A stretch of 64,000 nt of DNA from Haliotis asinina (GCF_037392515.1 NC_090282.1:53778843-53842842); one strand, 5' to 3'; counted from the first letter of the stretch, positions 20,066-28,400 are shown. The notes: generated from the sequence alone by a model not told the origin. Numbers and translations: made by a program.

Positions 20066-20531
20066 CTATACTATTATAATTATTTTTTCTCTCAAATTGA
20101 CAATGCTTTGCCGTGATAATCGCCGCCGTCACTGGAGCCAACAACATACCATATTTGTGGTACAGCCCGCAGCTGATAGAGCTCACGGCGTGTTCGATAA
20201 AAGGGTCTTTCTCGAGGTCTTCCCACAGGTAAAGTCGGCGCTCTGGTGGAATGGGAAAGAAGTATGATACAATACCGGTGTATATCTGGGTCATAGCCGA
20301 TCCTATTGTCTTTGTCATTTCTGCTCCGAGCCGGGACTTGTATCTAGCGTACAGCTTATCGATTTCTTCGGCTGACATTTTGTGAATTTTATCCGGAGTG
20401 TAGTCTCCAAAGTAATGTTTGGCTTTGCCGCCAACAGCCAATGCCACCAGTTTCTCTCGCTTGTCATCAGTGGGGCCTACCGGCGGCGTGGGGGATTCCC
20501 CCAACTGTTCGAGCAATTCCTCACACTCCAT
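19929..20531 (-). CDS. Conserved Polinton protein with C-terminal low-complexity tail
   Basis: From ATG 20531 (MECEELLEQLGESP) the frame gives 200 residues: acidic start, a Lys-rich helical block (KIHKMSAEEIDKLYARYKSR), a conserved region with PPERRLYLWEDLEKDPF, a hydrophobic segment (GMLLAPVTAAIITA) and a Gly/Ser/Asp tail. The frame stays open upstream to 20639, adding a hydrophobic 36-residue leader (VCNLTFISLCFVCIGYYIV) that could be a membrane anchor; I prefer the downstream start because the upstream part is AT-rich and promoter-like. Partial homologue in copy A at 1-375. Family unknown. Confidence 0.6.
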   Translation of the reverse strand: MECEELLEQLGESPTPPVGPTDDKREKLVALAVGGKAKHYFGDYTPDKIHKMSAEEIDKLYARYKSRLGAEMTKTIGSAMTQIYTGIVSYFFPIPPERRLYLWEDLEKDPFIEHAVSSISCGLYHKYGMLLAPVTAAIITAKHCQFERKNNYNSIDGYCTIPQGGGGNPSGHSDGGDPTPNSESRGDGGDPFNSNQTEES

Positions 20532-20648
20532 CTTATAATATAACAAGTAAGATTTAGTTTTAACTATATAATACCCGATGCAGACAAAACACAGAGAAAT
20601 GAAGGTTAAGTTGCACACGACAAATACTTCAAATATCATAGCTATATA

Positions 20649-20684
20649 CTTAGCTTTGCTTAGCTTTGCTTAGCTTTGCTTAGC
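20649..20684. repeat. 10-bp minisatellite between ATPase and next gene
   Basis: About 3.6 perfect copies of CTTAGCTTTG, covering the 3' end of the ATPase gene region and the spacer before the 20531 gene. Within a compact viral-type element such a repeat is unusual; it may be a binding array, a transcription-end signal or slippage. Confidence 0.85.
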
Positions 20685-21333
20685 ATACTATATATGCTAC
20701 TGGTTGGTCGGTCTTGAGCACGAGCTTAGAGTGTTTAGTTTCAGCGAGCTGTTTCTTCACCCGTTCCCGTTCTAATTTGCTCATCACATCGTTCTCTCTC
20801 AAACACTCCTCGAACGAATCCCTGTCCTTGCAGTGAAATAAGGCCACCCATCGCGTCTGCTCCCTGAGGTCTTTCAACACCGAGTTGAACTTCTGCGTTA
20901 GCACCCAGACGCTGTGATTTGCATGCCGGCCGGAGAAGGCCAGGTACGATAGCATGTCTCTCTTTTTTGTTATCTCGCGATTAGCGCTGCAGTCGTCCAG
21001 TATGAACAGCGTCGGTTCCCCTTTAAATTTCTCGTGAAGAGCTTTCAACCAGTCCTGCAGGCGTGTTCCAGGGTTGATTTTGTGTACGTCCGGGTCCGTC
21101 ATCACCCAAGGTCGCGCGTACGATTTATTCATGCTCAGAGTAGGGCACATGATAACGATGTTATCGAACACATCCTTGTAGTAACCCTCCAACATATCCA
21201 ACACGAAAACGGTCTTCCCACAGCCAGTCTGCCCGCACACTATGGCGCAGTGTGGGTCAGTGGGTAGTTGTGGGTACCCCAGGGGGGTGTGGGGGTCTCC
21301 CCCACTAGTAGATGGCTTGCACGAATCTCCCAT
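20680..21333 (-). CDS. Polinton genome-packaging ATPase (FtsK/HerA, A32-like)
   Basis: 217 residues. Walker A motif GQTGCGKT near residue 34, Walker B TLFILDDCS near residue 105, then the sensor-like region (WVLTQKFNSVLKDLREQ), as in the A32-type ATPases that pump DNA into capsids in Polintons and nucleocytoplasmic large DNA viruses. The Pro/Gly-rich N terminus (STSGGDPHTPLGYP) is encoded by the same G/C-rich micro-repeat seen elsewhere in the element. The ATG lies inside the end of the capsid gene (29-bp overlap), so the pair is probably co-transcribed. Confidence 0.92.
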   Translation of the reverse strand: MGDSCKPSTSGGDPHTPLGYPQLPTDPHCAIVCGQTGCGKTVFVLDMLEGYYKDVFDNIVIMCPTLSMNKSYARPWVMTDPDVHKINPGTRLQDWLKALHEKFKGEPTLFILDDCSANREITKKRDMLSYLAFSGRHANHSVWVLTQKFNSVLKDLREQTRWVALFHCKDRDSFEECLRENDVMSKLERERVKKQLAETKHSKLVLKTDQPVAYIVC

Positions 21334-22561
21334 TGTCTATATTAAGTTGCGCGTCCATAATAACGTACAGATATAATTTCAACTTACCAGCGGGTTGAGC
21401 CTTCTTAGTAATCTGGATGGTTATCCCTTCGCTGCCGTTATCTATACGGCGCCCGCTACCGTGCAGTTCATCATCATCCGTGGATCGCATGTCCAACCAT
21501 AGGGCGTACTTGGTGGTCAGGTATTCACTGATCTGCACGGAGCCGAGGTCCAGGTCCTTTGTGATATAATCCCCAACTGGTAGCTTTTTTATCTCATCCC
21601 ACTGCTGGTGTGGCCTCATACCATGACTGAACAGCTGGTTGGGCACGCCCTCGATGGTAACTTCCACCTTTTCAATCTCGGGGTTGAAAAACTTCTCGCT
21701 GTCCCTCCGGAATGGATCGTAATACTCCACGGGGACGACCAGGATACCTTTCATCGATCGCGCCGGCACGTTCAGGTTGATATTCCACACAGTGTCGCTC
21801 TTATCTCGCACGACTGATCTATGCCTCAGTACGCGATCGTACAGGATAGCCATCTTCCCAGAGTACTGGCTTCGAACCTGCCTGGCCAGCTCCGGGCTAG
21901 TGACCATGTCGAACTCCAGAGAGATGTTGTCTATGGCATAACTGGCCTCATCACCGTTCGGCGTACGCACTACTTTGCTATAGTTGTTAAACGTGAGCTC
22001 GTATTCAAGCCTATCACCCAGCGCGGCCTGGTAAAACGGCGCGTGTCCCGTGAGCAACTCGAAGTCGAGCGGCACGCAGAATCGATTTCCGTATGCTCGA
22101 GCGATGGCCTTTTCACCGTCCGATAGCTTGTCTTGCTGGTCTTGCGTGAAGACATACCCTATGCGCGCCCGGGTTGATTTGCTGATACCCTGGTACACAT
22201 CATTGACTCGTTCTCCCTCGCTTTTCCAGAGATCCCTGTAGCAGTGAAACACGTCGCTGTCGTCGATGCTCAGCACCTCGTTACCGCTGATCTTGACGGT
22301 CGTTTTCTTGATGATAGCTCGACCCACGTTACGCACTAGCTCGCGTTTGTCGTTGTCGGAGGTCAACGTGATATTGAACGCCAGTCGAACAGTGCCTGGT
22401 ACAATGAGGTCATTCTCACCAAGGTTTGGAAATCTAACCAGCAGAGTTTGATTCTGGTCTATCTTGCTGGGATTGTTGGTGATAGTCACCGACTGTCGCA
22501 CGGCTCTGGCCCCTAATGGCTCTCTCAATCTTCTGAAAGGATCTAATTTTCTGCCGTACAT
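21305..22561 (-). CDS. Polinton major capsid protein (double jelly-roll)
   Basis: 418 residues, the usual size for Polinton major capsid proteins. Recognisable features are the N-terminal SVTITNNPSKIDQNQTLLVRFPNLG strand region, the conserved central segment with ISLEFDMVTSPELARQVRSQ, and C-terminal strands ending IMDAQLNIDNGRFVQAIY. The family folds as two jelly-rolls and forms hexon-like capsomers. Position next to the packaging ATPase supports the call. The gene looks whole, with ATG 22561 directly after an AT-rich promoter-like spacer. Confidence 0.85.
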   Translation of the reverse strand: MYGRKLDPFRRLREPLGARAVRQSVTITNNPSKIDQNQTLLVRFPNLGENDLIVPGTVRLAFNITLTSDNDKRELVRNVGRAIIKKTTVKISGNEVLSIDDSDVFHCYRDLWKSEGERVNDVYQGISKSTRARIGYVFTQDQQDKLSDGEKAIARAYGNRFCVPLDFELLTGHAPFYQAALGDRLEYELTFNNYSKVVRTPNGDEASYAIDNISLEFDMVTSPELARQVRSQYSGKMAILYDRVLRHRSVVRDKSDTVWNINLNVPARSMKGILVVPVEYYDPFRRDSEKFFNPEIEKVEVTIEGVPNQLFSHGMRPHQQWDEIKKLPVGDYITKDLDLGSVQISEYLTTKYALWLDMRSTDDDELHGSGRRIDNGSEGITIQITKKAQPAGKLKLYLYVIMDAQLNIDNGRFVQAIY

Positions 22562-22594
22562 TGTTATATATAAATAAAATATATTTAAATACTA
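22562..22594. promoter_or_regulatory. Bidirectional AT-rich promoter candidate
   Basis: A 33-bp almost pure A/T spacer (TTATATATAAATAAAATATA) between divergently transcribed capsid and coiled-coil genes. It contains TATA-like sequences readable on both strands. No other room exists for the two promoters. Confidence 0.55.
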
Positions 22595-23761
22595 ATGGAT
22601 GAAGACATAGATATGACGGAGATGCCGGGCGCTAGTGCCCAGGCATCTGATGAGCAGGAGACCTCATTTACTAGTTCACCATTGAACCAAGAACTTTTAG
22701 CAACAACGGTAGATGATTATTACGAAAGTTTAAGAAGTGATAAATACTACGTTGATCCACAGGGCCGATACATTCATAATTTTTTTATTGATACAAAGGG
22801 TGTTCTACGCCTTAAATCTAAACCAGAGGTTGACCTCTTTAACAAGCGCAATAAAAAACCACTGGCCTTGTCAACTCTAGCCAGCCGCCATGGTGTCGAA
22901 TTTATCCGTGAACATCTAAACATGAATGATTACGTTGGTGCAATACCTAAGACCGTTGTTGAAGATCTGCAAGCTACCAGATCCCACCTCACCACTAGAG
23001 ATGAAATGACACCACAGCGTGCTACAGAAGCCTCGGACAGCATAGAAAAACTGTTGAGCACCTACTGGGACAAACCGTTACCGGGGTTTGACTTTCCGGT
23101 AAGGGAACTGCACGGCTTAGACGAAGCTGTGAAACGCGTGCGTGGAGAACTCGTGAACAACATGGGGAAACTGAACGAAATCGACGAGCACATCGCTAAG
23201 GAAAAAACCAAACTCAACGAAACTGAAAACGATGATATGAAGCGTCGTATCAATGAACGACTACGTGATTTAGAAGACGAGAGACGTACACGATTGGAAG
23301 CCGCTTCCTCGAATCGTGAACAGCTTCGATCCCAGATCAGTCGCATTCGGGAAACAATCGATTGAATACTGAATGAGGATACAACTTTAGCCAACAGGAT
23401 TCGGATATTGTTCCGGGAGCAAGGGATCACCATCGTCAGCATTCTAACTGCATTGGGTTTCATCATATCAACCCTGGTGGTGTCACTGGTGGGAGGAACC
23501 CTTGTGGGGCCTGCCGGCGGCGGGGGAACTCCAAGTGGCGGTGGGGGTGTTAAAGACTGGATAAAAAAACTCGGGGAAGGCCTAGCTAAACTGGCTGGTA
23601 AAGCCGCCGAAGCCCTTCCCGGCATCCTGGGTAGCATCGTCTCGTGGTTGTTGAGCGCTCTGTCTAAAACTGCCATGTGGCTCAGTCAAAACCTGTGGGC
23701 AGCCATCGTCGCCGTGGCGGGTCTGGTGTACGTAGCGGCTAAGAAATCTTTAACCAAATAA
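22595..23761 (+). pseudogene. Coiled-coil structural protein gene with hydrophobic C-terminal part, interrupted
   Basis: An acidic N-terminal region (MDEDIDMTEMPGASAQ) is followed by a segment with YYVDPQGRYIHNFFIDTKGVL and a long charged coiled coil. The 3' part encodes hydrophobic and amphipathic helices (TALGFIISTLVVSLVGG; a Gly/Pro linker; LPGILGSIVSWLLSALSKTA; AAIVAVAGLVYVAA), reminiscent of membrane-active minor capsid proteins. The gene region looks interrupted about once. I recall similar proteins in mollusc and cnidarian Polintons, but they have no assigned function. It faces the major capsid gene across a shared promoter. Confidence 0.6.
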
Positions 23762-23957
23762 GTCCCAAAGTTACCCCACCAACCACCAGGGCCGTTTTAT
23801 TATCAATATGCTGCTGATAGGGGGGTACCCCCACATGTATATGGGGGTGTGTGGGGGGCACATGAACTTTAGACTCCGGGGGTGGCGCCACTATACCCTT
23901 TTCACGTGGTGGGATGTGTGGGATATAGGGGGTGTTAATATCGGGGTTGATACCCAA
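23739..23957 (-). CDS. Small Pro/His-rich protein with C-terminal membrane segment (uncertain)
   Basis: 72 codons: N-terminal Pro/His/Val-rich region (PPREKGIVAPPPESKVHVPP), then a hydrophobic C terminus (TALVVGGVTLGLIWLK). It resembles in layout the small membrane protein at 19727-20065. No ATG opens the frame (TTG only) and it overlaps the end of the 336-residue gene, so it may instead be a non-coding G/C-rich stretch. Confidence 0.3.
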   Translation of the reverse strand: MGINPDINTPYIPHIPPREKGIVAPPPESKVHVPPTHPHIHVGVPPYQQHIDNKTALVVGGVTLGLIWLKIS

Positions 23958-24901
23958 CTTTTGGCTATGACTATTTTATTGTTATAACCCACCACTTTTT
24001 TTATTCTCAGTTGCATATCATTCGGAGCCATGTACAACCCCACGCCGAACACGTAATTGACTTTCGATCTGGCGTATTCTAACACGTTTTGGTAACGGTC
24101 GATGGCCCTCGGGAGATCAACTGGAGAATTGATAGCATCCTCAACGTTGGAAACGAATTGTGTCTGAGCGTCGTAAGCAGTTCCCTTACCGAGGATGTTG
24201 GAACGCGTCATCGACTGCGCACCCAACAGCGCCCACACGTACGTTCGAATCGAGTCGTTCAAGCGTATTGTACCAGCACGAGTGAATTCTTTCGATGTTT
24301 TTGAGATCATTTTAGTCCAGGCTGTGGCTGCATCAGGATTGGTTTGCTTTATACAGCTGACATGGATCTTTTCATTCGTTGTGGGGCCTGTAAATGTATG
24401 CCGGTTTGGGTTGTATGAACCATCTTTAGAACCGGCATAATATGTTCCGGACCTGTAGAAGTACACGAGAACTATACCGAGACCATGGTTCACACCAGGA
24501 AGGCGAAAGTCTTTATTCGTTGGAATCTCAAACTCCCCACAAACACGTTCATAAGCGCGTCTATCATAGGGGTTATTCGTCATACTCCCCGCTTTATCTT
24601 GGGGAAGAGGAGCACTTATTTCCTTCAATATTCGTCTCGTTTGATAATAAATATGAAACAAAATAACCGCCTTACTCAGTTCGTCTATACCGTAGTCTGG
24701 TTTCACACCCGACCCTGTCGTCGCACACCACACAGCAAAGTTGAGTTGGTTCTGCCAAAACTGCATTGGGTTTTGATTCCAGTTTACCACCGCCTGCGCG
24801 TTATTAACGGACACGACATAGTTTTCAAAGATATTAATAAAGGTTGTTTTAAACCCCGTACCATCTGCATTCACTACGATTTTCAAGTGTGCTAAATCCA
24901 T
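23891..24901 (-). CDS. 336-residue conserved Polinton protein, function unknown
   Basis: Starts MDLAHLKIVVNADGTGFKTT at ATG 24901, after a bidirectional AT-rich spacer. It is a soluble-looking mixed protein with aromatic-rich blocks (WNQNPMQFWQNQLNFAVW; GIVLVYFYRSGTYYAGSKDG) and no clear membrane segment, catalytic motif or zinc site. Size and location among structural genes suggest a virion component. No protease signature (His-Asp-Cys of adenain type) was found in it. The copy A counterpart is outside the window. Confidence 0.6.
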   Translation of the reverse strand: MDLAHLKIVVNADGTGFKTTFINIFENYVVSVNNAQAVVNWNQNPMQFWQNQLNFAVWCATTGSGVKPDYGIDELSKAVILFHIYYQTRRILKEISAPLPQDKAGSMTNNPYDRRAYERVCGEFEIPTNKDFRLPGVNHGLGIVLVYFYRSGTYYAGSKDGSYNPNRHTFTGPTTNEKIHVSCIKQTNPDAATAWTKMISKTSKEFTRAGTIRLNDSIRTYVWALLGAQSMTRSNILGKGTAYDAQTQFVSNVEDAINSPVDLPRAIDRYQNVLEYARSKVNYVFGVGLYMAPNDMQLRIKKVVGYNNKIVIAKSWVSTPILTPPISHTSHHVKRV

Positions 24902-24930
24902 ATTATAATATATAATTCATATATTATAAT
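24902..24930. promoter_or_regulatory. Bidirectional AT-rich promoter candidate
   Basis: A near-palindromic spacer (ATTATAATATATAATTCATA and onward) between the 336-residue gene (minus) and the penton-like gene (plus). It has TATA-like elements on both strands, like 22562-22594. Confidence 0.55.
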
Positions 24931-25584
24931 ATGTACATAACACTTCCAGGAATAACGAGCGGTGAGGCCGTTCAGCTGACGCACGCGATCGATAACACGT
25001 CAGGTCAACTCGAAGTCGCACTCTGCGATATCACCTACCTACCGCAATGGACTAACATTAATATCAGCAACAATAAGCTGTTCGTCAGTGGAACTCGGAG
25101 CCAGATAACTGACGGCTACTACAGCGTGTGCTCTCTAAACGACGAGGTCTTCAAACCCCTGGGAGCCGAACTCAAGATGAACGACTCAAACGGTACAGTG
25201 GTGTTAATCAACAACGGAAGAACCTCCTTGAGGCTCGGCCGACCATTAGCGAGGATACTCGGTATGTCTCCTGACGAGATAAAACCAACAACAACCGTCA
25301 CAGGCACGAAGTTACCTGACCTAGAACCGTACCGAGAGCTGTACATTCATCTCGATCAGGTGAGCACAACGTACAACATTCAAGGAGGTCACCCTTCCAC
25401 TATACTGAGAGCAGTGCCGGTGAAAACTGAGAAATTCAACGACGGTAGAACCGAGTCATTTTCACCACGGCAGTATAAGAGATTAACCCAGGGCAACATA
25501 CCTGAGCTGACAATATCGGTGTTAGATATAAATCATAATCCTGTAAATATAGGATACCTCAGCTTAACGCTTCATGTAAAATGA
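24931..25584 (+). CDS. Polinton minor capsid (penton-like, single jelly-roll) protein
   Basis: 217 residues. The N terminus (MYITLPGITSGEAVQLTHAI) is strand-rich, and the C-terminal signature with STILRAVPV and ELTISVLDINHNPVNIGYLS, ending LTLHVK, matches my recollection of the penton-type minor capsid proteins of Polintons, which cap fivefold vertices. It overlaps the next gene by 4 bp (ATGA), a typical compact arrangement. The gene looks whole. The call rests on the C-terminal pattern and on gene context. Confidence 0.7.
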   Translation: MYITLPGITSGEAVQLTHAIDNTSGQLEVALCDITYLPQWTNINISNNKLFVSGTRSQITDGYYSVCSLNDEVFKPLGAELKMNDSNGTVVLINNGRTSLRLGRPLARILGMSPDEIKPTTTVTGTKLPDLEPYRELYIHLDQVSTTYNIQGGHPSTILRAVPVKTEKFNDGRTESFSPRQYKRLTQGNIPELTISVLDINHNPVNIGYLSLTLHVK

Positions 25585-26492
25585 CCAGCGCACAAGGGCC
25601 CGGAGTGAAGAAATGCGTCAATATCGGGATCTCCGACCTCGGAGACACACGCGGTTTCGACGCTCCCGGAGTAGATGGTAAATCATACGCCTTGCAACTG
25701 AAAAACAACATTTACAAACGCGTTGAAATCCCCTCCGGTGGAACCCTAAGTGATATAGTAGATACCACAAGAGCAACAGTCAACACTAAGTACGCCCTTG
25801 TCAACACCGGTAATAATAATTGGATAATATACCCATCGTTCGGGGGTAAACTGTTCGACTTAGACGATGTTGAGAGCACTACCGTCGCCCGAAGCAAGCC
25901 ATATATGCTCGTCTTCACCGAAGATGACAAGTGGGTGTTGTTACCCGATAACGACTGGTTTCTCAATATTAAACTCGTCTCCCCTTACGTGTTTACGGAT
26001 AACAAAGACAACCACCTAAACAAAGTCGTGAACAATGGAACCCTGCTCGTGGCTTACGTCCCAACTCAGAGACGTAGCGTAGTCGTCAGCCCACTCAACA
26101 CTATGGCAGCCCACATGCTATCGAGTAAACCAGCCATACAAAACGTGAAATTGCAGTTGGTGTCTGAATTCGAAGGTGTGGTCACTATACTAGAGGATCT
26201 ACCGGCAAACTCAACACTGATCATCAAAGTCTACCTAGGGGAACCATCGGGGAATGATGTCGAGATCGTGAAGGGGATCAAACTCGGGTGGGTGAAACGA
26301 CACCAGTATCAAGTTTGCAACGTTTACGTGCGGGTGGATGTCGGCTCCAACACCAGTCTGCAGGGGGTCAACGTGATCGTGGAAAACAAGATATCACTAA
26401 CCAATATCTTCCTGCCTGACAACATACACTTCATGGGTATGAAGTTCACCCCTGAATTATTATCAGAAAACCAGTTGGAAATTATATCGTAA
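25581..26492 (+). CDS. Fibre-like structural protein, paralogue 1
   Basis: 303 residues, strand-rich. An N-terminal adaptor-like segment (SDLGDTRGFDAPG, then LKNNIYKRVEI) precedes repeated strand segments and a C-terminal block (FMGMKFTPELLSENQLEIIS). Both end blocks recur in the following gene. The LGDTxGFDxPG opening followed by a variable middle resembles a tail or vertex fibre with a conserved attachment module. Placement directly after the penton-like gene supports vertex-fibre function, but no known family was recognised. Confidence 0.55.
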   Translation: MTSAQGPGVKKCVNIGISDLGDTRGFDAPGVDGKSYALQLKNNIYKRVEIPSGGTLSDIVDTTRATVNTKYALVNTGNNNWIIYPSFGGKLFDLDDVESTTVARSKPYMLVFTEDDKWVLLPDNDWFLNIKLVSPYVFTDNKDNHLNKVVNNGTLLVAYVPTQRRSVVVSPLNTMAAHMLSSKPAIQNVKLQLVSEFEGVVTILEDLPANSTLIIKVYLGEPSGNDVEIVKGIKLGWVKRHQYQVCNVYVRVDVGSNTSLQGVNVIVENKISLTNIFLPDNIHFMGMKFTPELLSENQLEIIS

Positions 26493-26502
26493 TAGTATAA
26501 TA

Positions 26503-27207
26503 ATGACCAGTCATCATCCCAACACTACACTTAACGACCTGGGAGATACGGAGGGATTCGATCAGCCTGGTGAGGAAGATGAATTATACATCCTGCACTT
26601 CAAAGACAACGTGTACAGACGGGTGTCGTTATCAGATCTTAAAGAGCCTAAATGGCTGATCAACTTAACAATAGCCTCACCTTATATCACAACAAAAGAA
26701 GGGTGGAGGTTTATCTCTAAGATTAGGAATAACGGTATCTGGCCCGGGGATTTCATTACGGGGAATGAAGCAACAGCCTCGATATATTTTGTTGAAGAAA
26801 AAATTGGGTTAATTTCTGGAATAGAAAGTAAATTAACATTTAGCAGTATGTATTTACACCAAAGGCATCTTGATATATTCTCCCCCTACACAATCATCAT
26901 AGAAGTCGTCTTTACGTATTTTGACCAGGAAAACTCCTCGAAAGGGCGCCAAATTTTACCCGGGTTGGCAATACACTGGTATACCGAACACTTAGATCAA
27001 TATTGCCGTATTGTTTTACAACGGAATACCCCCACGGGTTCTATAAAACGCTTAATAAACCTCCCTGGGGTTTTTATTACAACAGAAAAGTCTATTAGCC
27101 TCTCACCTATTATCATTAGTTATGATCTATCCCTTATAGGCTTCAAATACATTGATAGACTATTAACTGAAACCCAATTAAAATATCTTTCAAAATATAT
27201 ATTATAG
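26503..27207 (+). CDS. Fibre-like structural protein, paralogue 2 (shorter, AT-rich)
   Basis: 234 residues. It shares with the previous protein the opening (NDLGDTEGFDQPG, LHFKDNVYRRVSL), a middle strand pair (WLINLTIASPYITT against WFLNIKLVSPYVFT) and the ending (LIGFKYIDRLLTETQLKYLS). About 70 residues between opening and middle are absent. Base composition turns distinctly more AT-rich in its second half than in neighbouring genes, suggesting a different history, for example acquisition or relaxed codon bias. Likely arose by tandem duplication, with the middle diverging. Confidence 0.55.
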   Translation: MTSHHPNTTLNDLGDTEGFDQPGEEDELYILHFKDNVYRRVSLSDLKEPKWLINLTIASPYITTKEGWRFISKIRNNGIWPGDFITGNEATASIYFVEEKIGLISGIESKLTFSSMYLHQRHLDIFSPYTIIIEVVFTYFDQENSSKGRQILPGLAIHWYTEHLDQYCRIVLQRNTPTGSIKRLINLPGVFITTEKSISLSPIIISYDLSLIGFKYIDRLLTETQLKYLSKYIL

Positions 27208-27208
27208 G

Positions 27209-27826
27209 ATGGGTCTGTACCCAGTCGTAGAGGAAGTAGCGAAGACACTGGAAACCGTAGATGGGTTCCGCTTGAGGCAGTTATGTGATGTGAAACGTCA
27301 ACTAGAACAAGACCGTGACACGCGGAAAGCACTATGTAAAAAATATAATAGAGCTTTCAATATCGTGGACGGGGCTGACACTACCCTTATGGCAACCAGC
27401 ATGGGACTAGGGGCGGCAGGCGTTGGGTTGTTAGCTACCATCGTGGCCGCACCTATAGTGCTAGGTATTGAAATAACAGCTGGGGTGGCAGGGTTGGCAG
27501 GGTTGGCGCTTAAGTTAGTATCACGCAGACTTAATCGTAAGGCATTGAAACACGACGAGATCAGGGTTCTGGCCGAAGCAAAGCTGAACACAGTGAGTGA
27601 GCGAATTTCCACGGCACTCTCTGACAGTAAGATCTCAGAAGAGGAGTTTCGTTCAATCCTCTCTGAACTCAAAAAATATAACGGAATGAAACAAGATATT
27701 CGATCCAAGTCTCGTAAGTCTGCTATTAGCGAGGACGAGAAAAAAAAGTACATAGAACAGGGGATACAAAAAGCCCAGCAAGCCTTTATTATGAACACCA
27801 AAGAGATCGTAGGCGGTTCACGTTAA
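27209..27826 (+). CDS. Polinton membrane protein with glycine-rich hydrophobic core
   Basis: 205 residues: N-terminal charged helix (LRQLCDVKRQLEQDRDTRKA), a long hydrophobic Gly/Ala-rich core (about 63-100; MGLGAAGVGLLATIVAAPIV) that would make two membrane helices, then a charged helical C terminus (LAEAKLNTVSERISTALSDS, EEEFRSILSELKKY). I recall similar proteins near mobile-element genes in molluscs and cnidarians, without known function. It is the last gene before the right TIR and begins 2 bp after the previous stop. Confidence 0.6.
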   Translation: MGLYPVVEEVAKTLETVDGFRLRQLCDVKRQLEQDRDTRKALCKKYNRAFNIVDGADTTLMATSMGLGAAGVGLLATIVAAPIVLGIEITAGVAGLAGLALKLVSRRLNRKALKHDEIRVLAEAKLNTVSERISTALSDSKISEEEFRSILSELKKYNGMKQDIRSKSRKSAISEDEKKKYIEQGIQKAQQAFIMNTKEIVGGSR

Positions 27827-27864
27827 ACTGTTTCATCGATATAAACATGACATAGGCCGCCAAA

Positions 27865-28195
27865 GTGAGGTATCTATACCAGCCGGGGGAACACGAGGGC
27901 GATAGCCGTAAGCGGGCCACCGATCAGTGGATATGAAAGCCGACGAACCTAACTTGTACTACTTGAGGGATGGGCCGGGTAGGGGGTTTGTAAGAGAAGA
28001 ATTATTGATCGTACCGTACGGCACAGTGTTACCTCCAACCAATACACGGTAAACTGTTTCATAGACACCCAACCTTTTTGTAGTAGGGGTAATAGTAGCA
28101 AGATCTAAGGCCCCAACCAAAGCCTTATTTAGTAAATAAGGCTTTGTAGAGACATTTCTTGAAAGTGAGCCAAAACCCCTATTCCCTATACTACT
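27865..28195. repeat. Polinton B right terminal inverted repeat with integrase-derived segment
   Basis: Matches the left TIR (13969-14303) in inverted orientation. Its inner 190 bp are an untranslated partial copy of the integrase gene 3' end, which at this terminus has no gene upstream of it. Two short length differences separate the two repeats. It contains the palindrome at 28122-28142. Confidence 0.9.
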
Positions 28196-28200
28196 CAATG
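28196..28200. repeat. Polinton B target-site duplication (right)
   Basis: CAATG directly after the right terminus, matching 13964-13968. Confidence 0.75.
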
Positions 28201-28362
28201 ACACTCTCAGAACGTTTTCCTCAAAGTTAAATTTTTGTTGGGATAAGGGCGGAAGTCTTTGTGTCAAATATTCTCGTCAAAGTTTGCAGTACTCTGACAG
28301 CCTTACTTGCATTAAGAGTTGATGATTTTCAGCATTTTGATTACGTGGAGATCTGGCAATAT

Positions 28363-28400
28363 CTATCTATCTACCTGTCTATCTATCTATATATATACAT
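28363..28400. repeat. (CTAT)n-type microsatellite
   Basis: Imperfect CTAT/CTGT tetranucleotide run that passes into alternating TA. Confidence 0.8.

Larger units (their letters stand above)
13969..28195 (-). mobile_element. Polinton/Maverick copy B, near-complete
   Basis: A 14,227-bp element in inverted orientation relative to copy A, with termini AGTAGTATAGGG and CCCTATACTACT, terminal inverted repeats of about 335 bp and flanking CAATG duplications. Minus-strand genes: integrase, PolB, five small genes, packaging ATPase, major capsid protein and a 336-residue protein. Plus-strand genes: a coiled-coil structural protein, penton-like minor capsid, two fibre-like paralogues and a membrane protein. 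No adenain-like protease was recognised. It looks whole at the level of parts, with about two breaks. High similarity to copy A indicates a young insertion. Confidence 0.95.

Noticed and set aside
23891-24901. Adenain-like protease for the 336-residue Polinton gene
   Set aside because: No His-Asp-Cys arrangement of that family could be seen.
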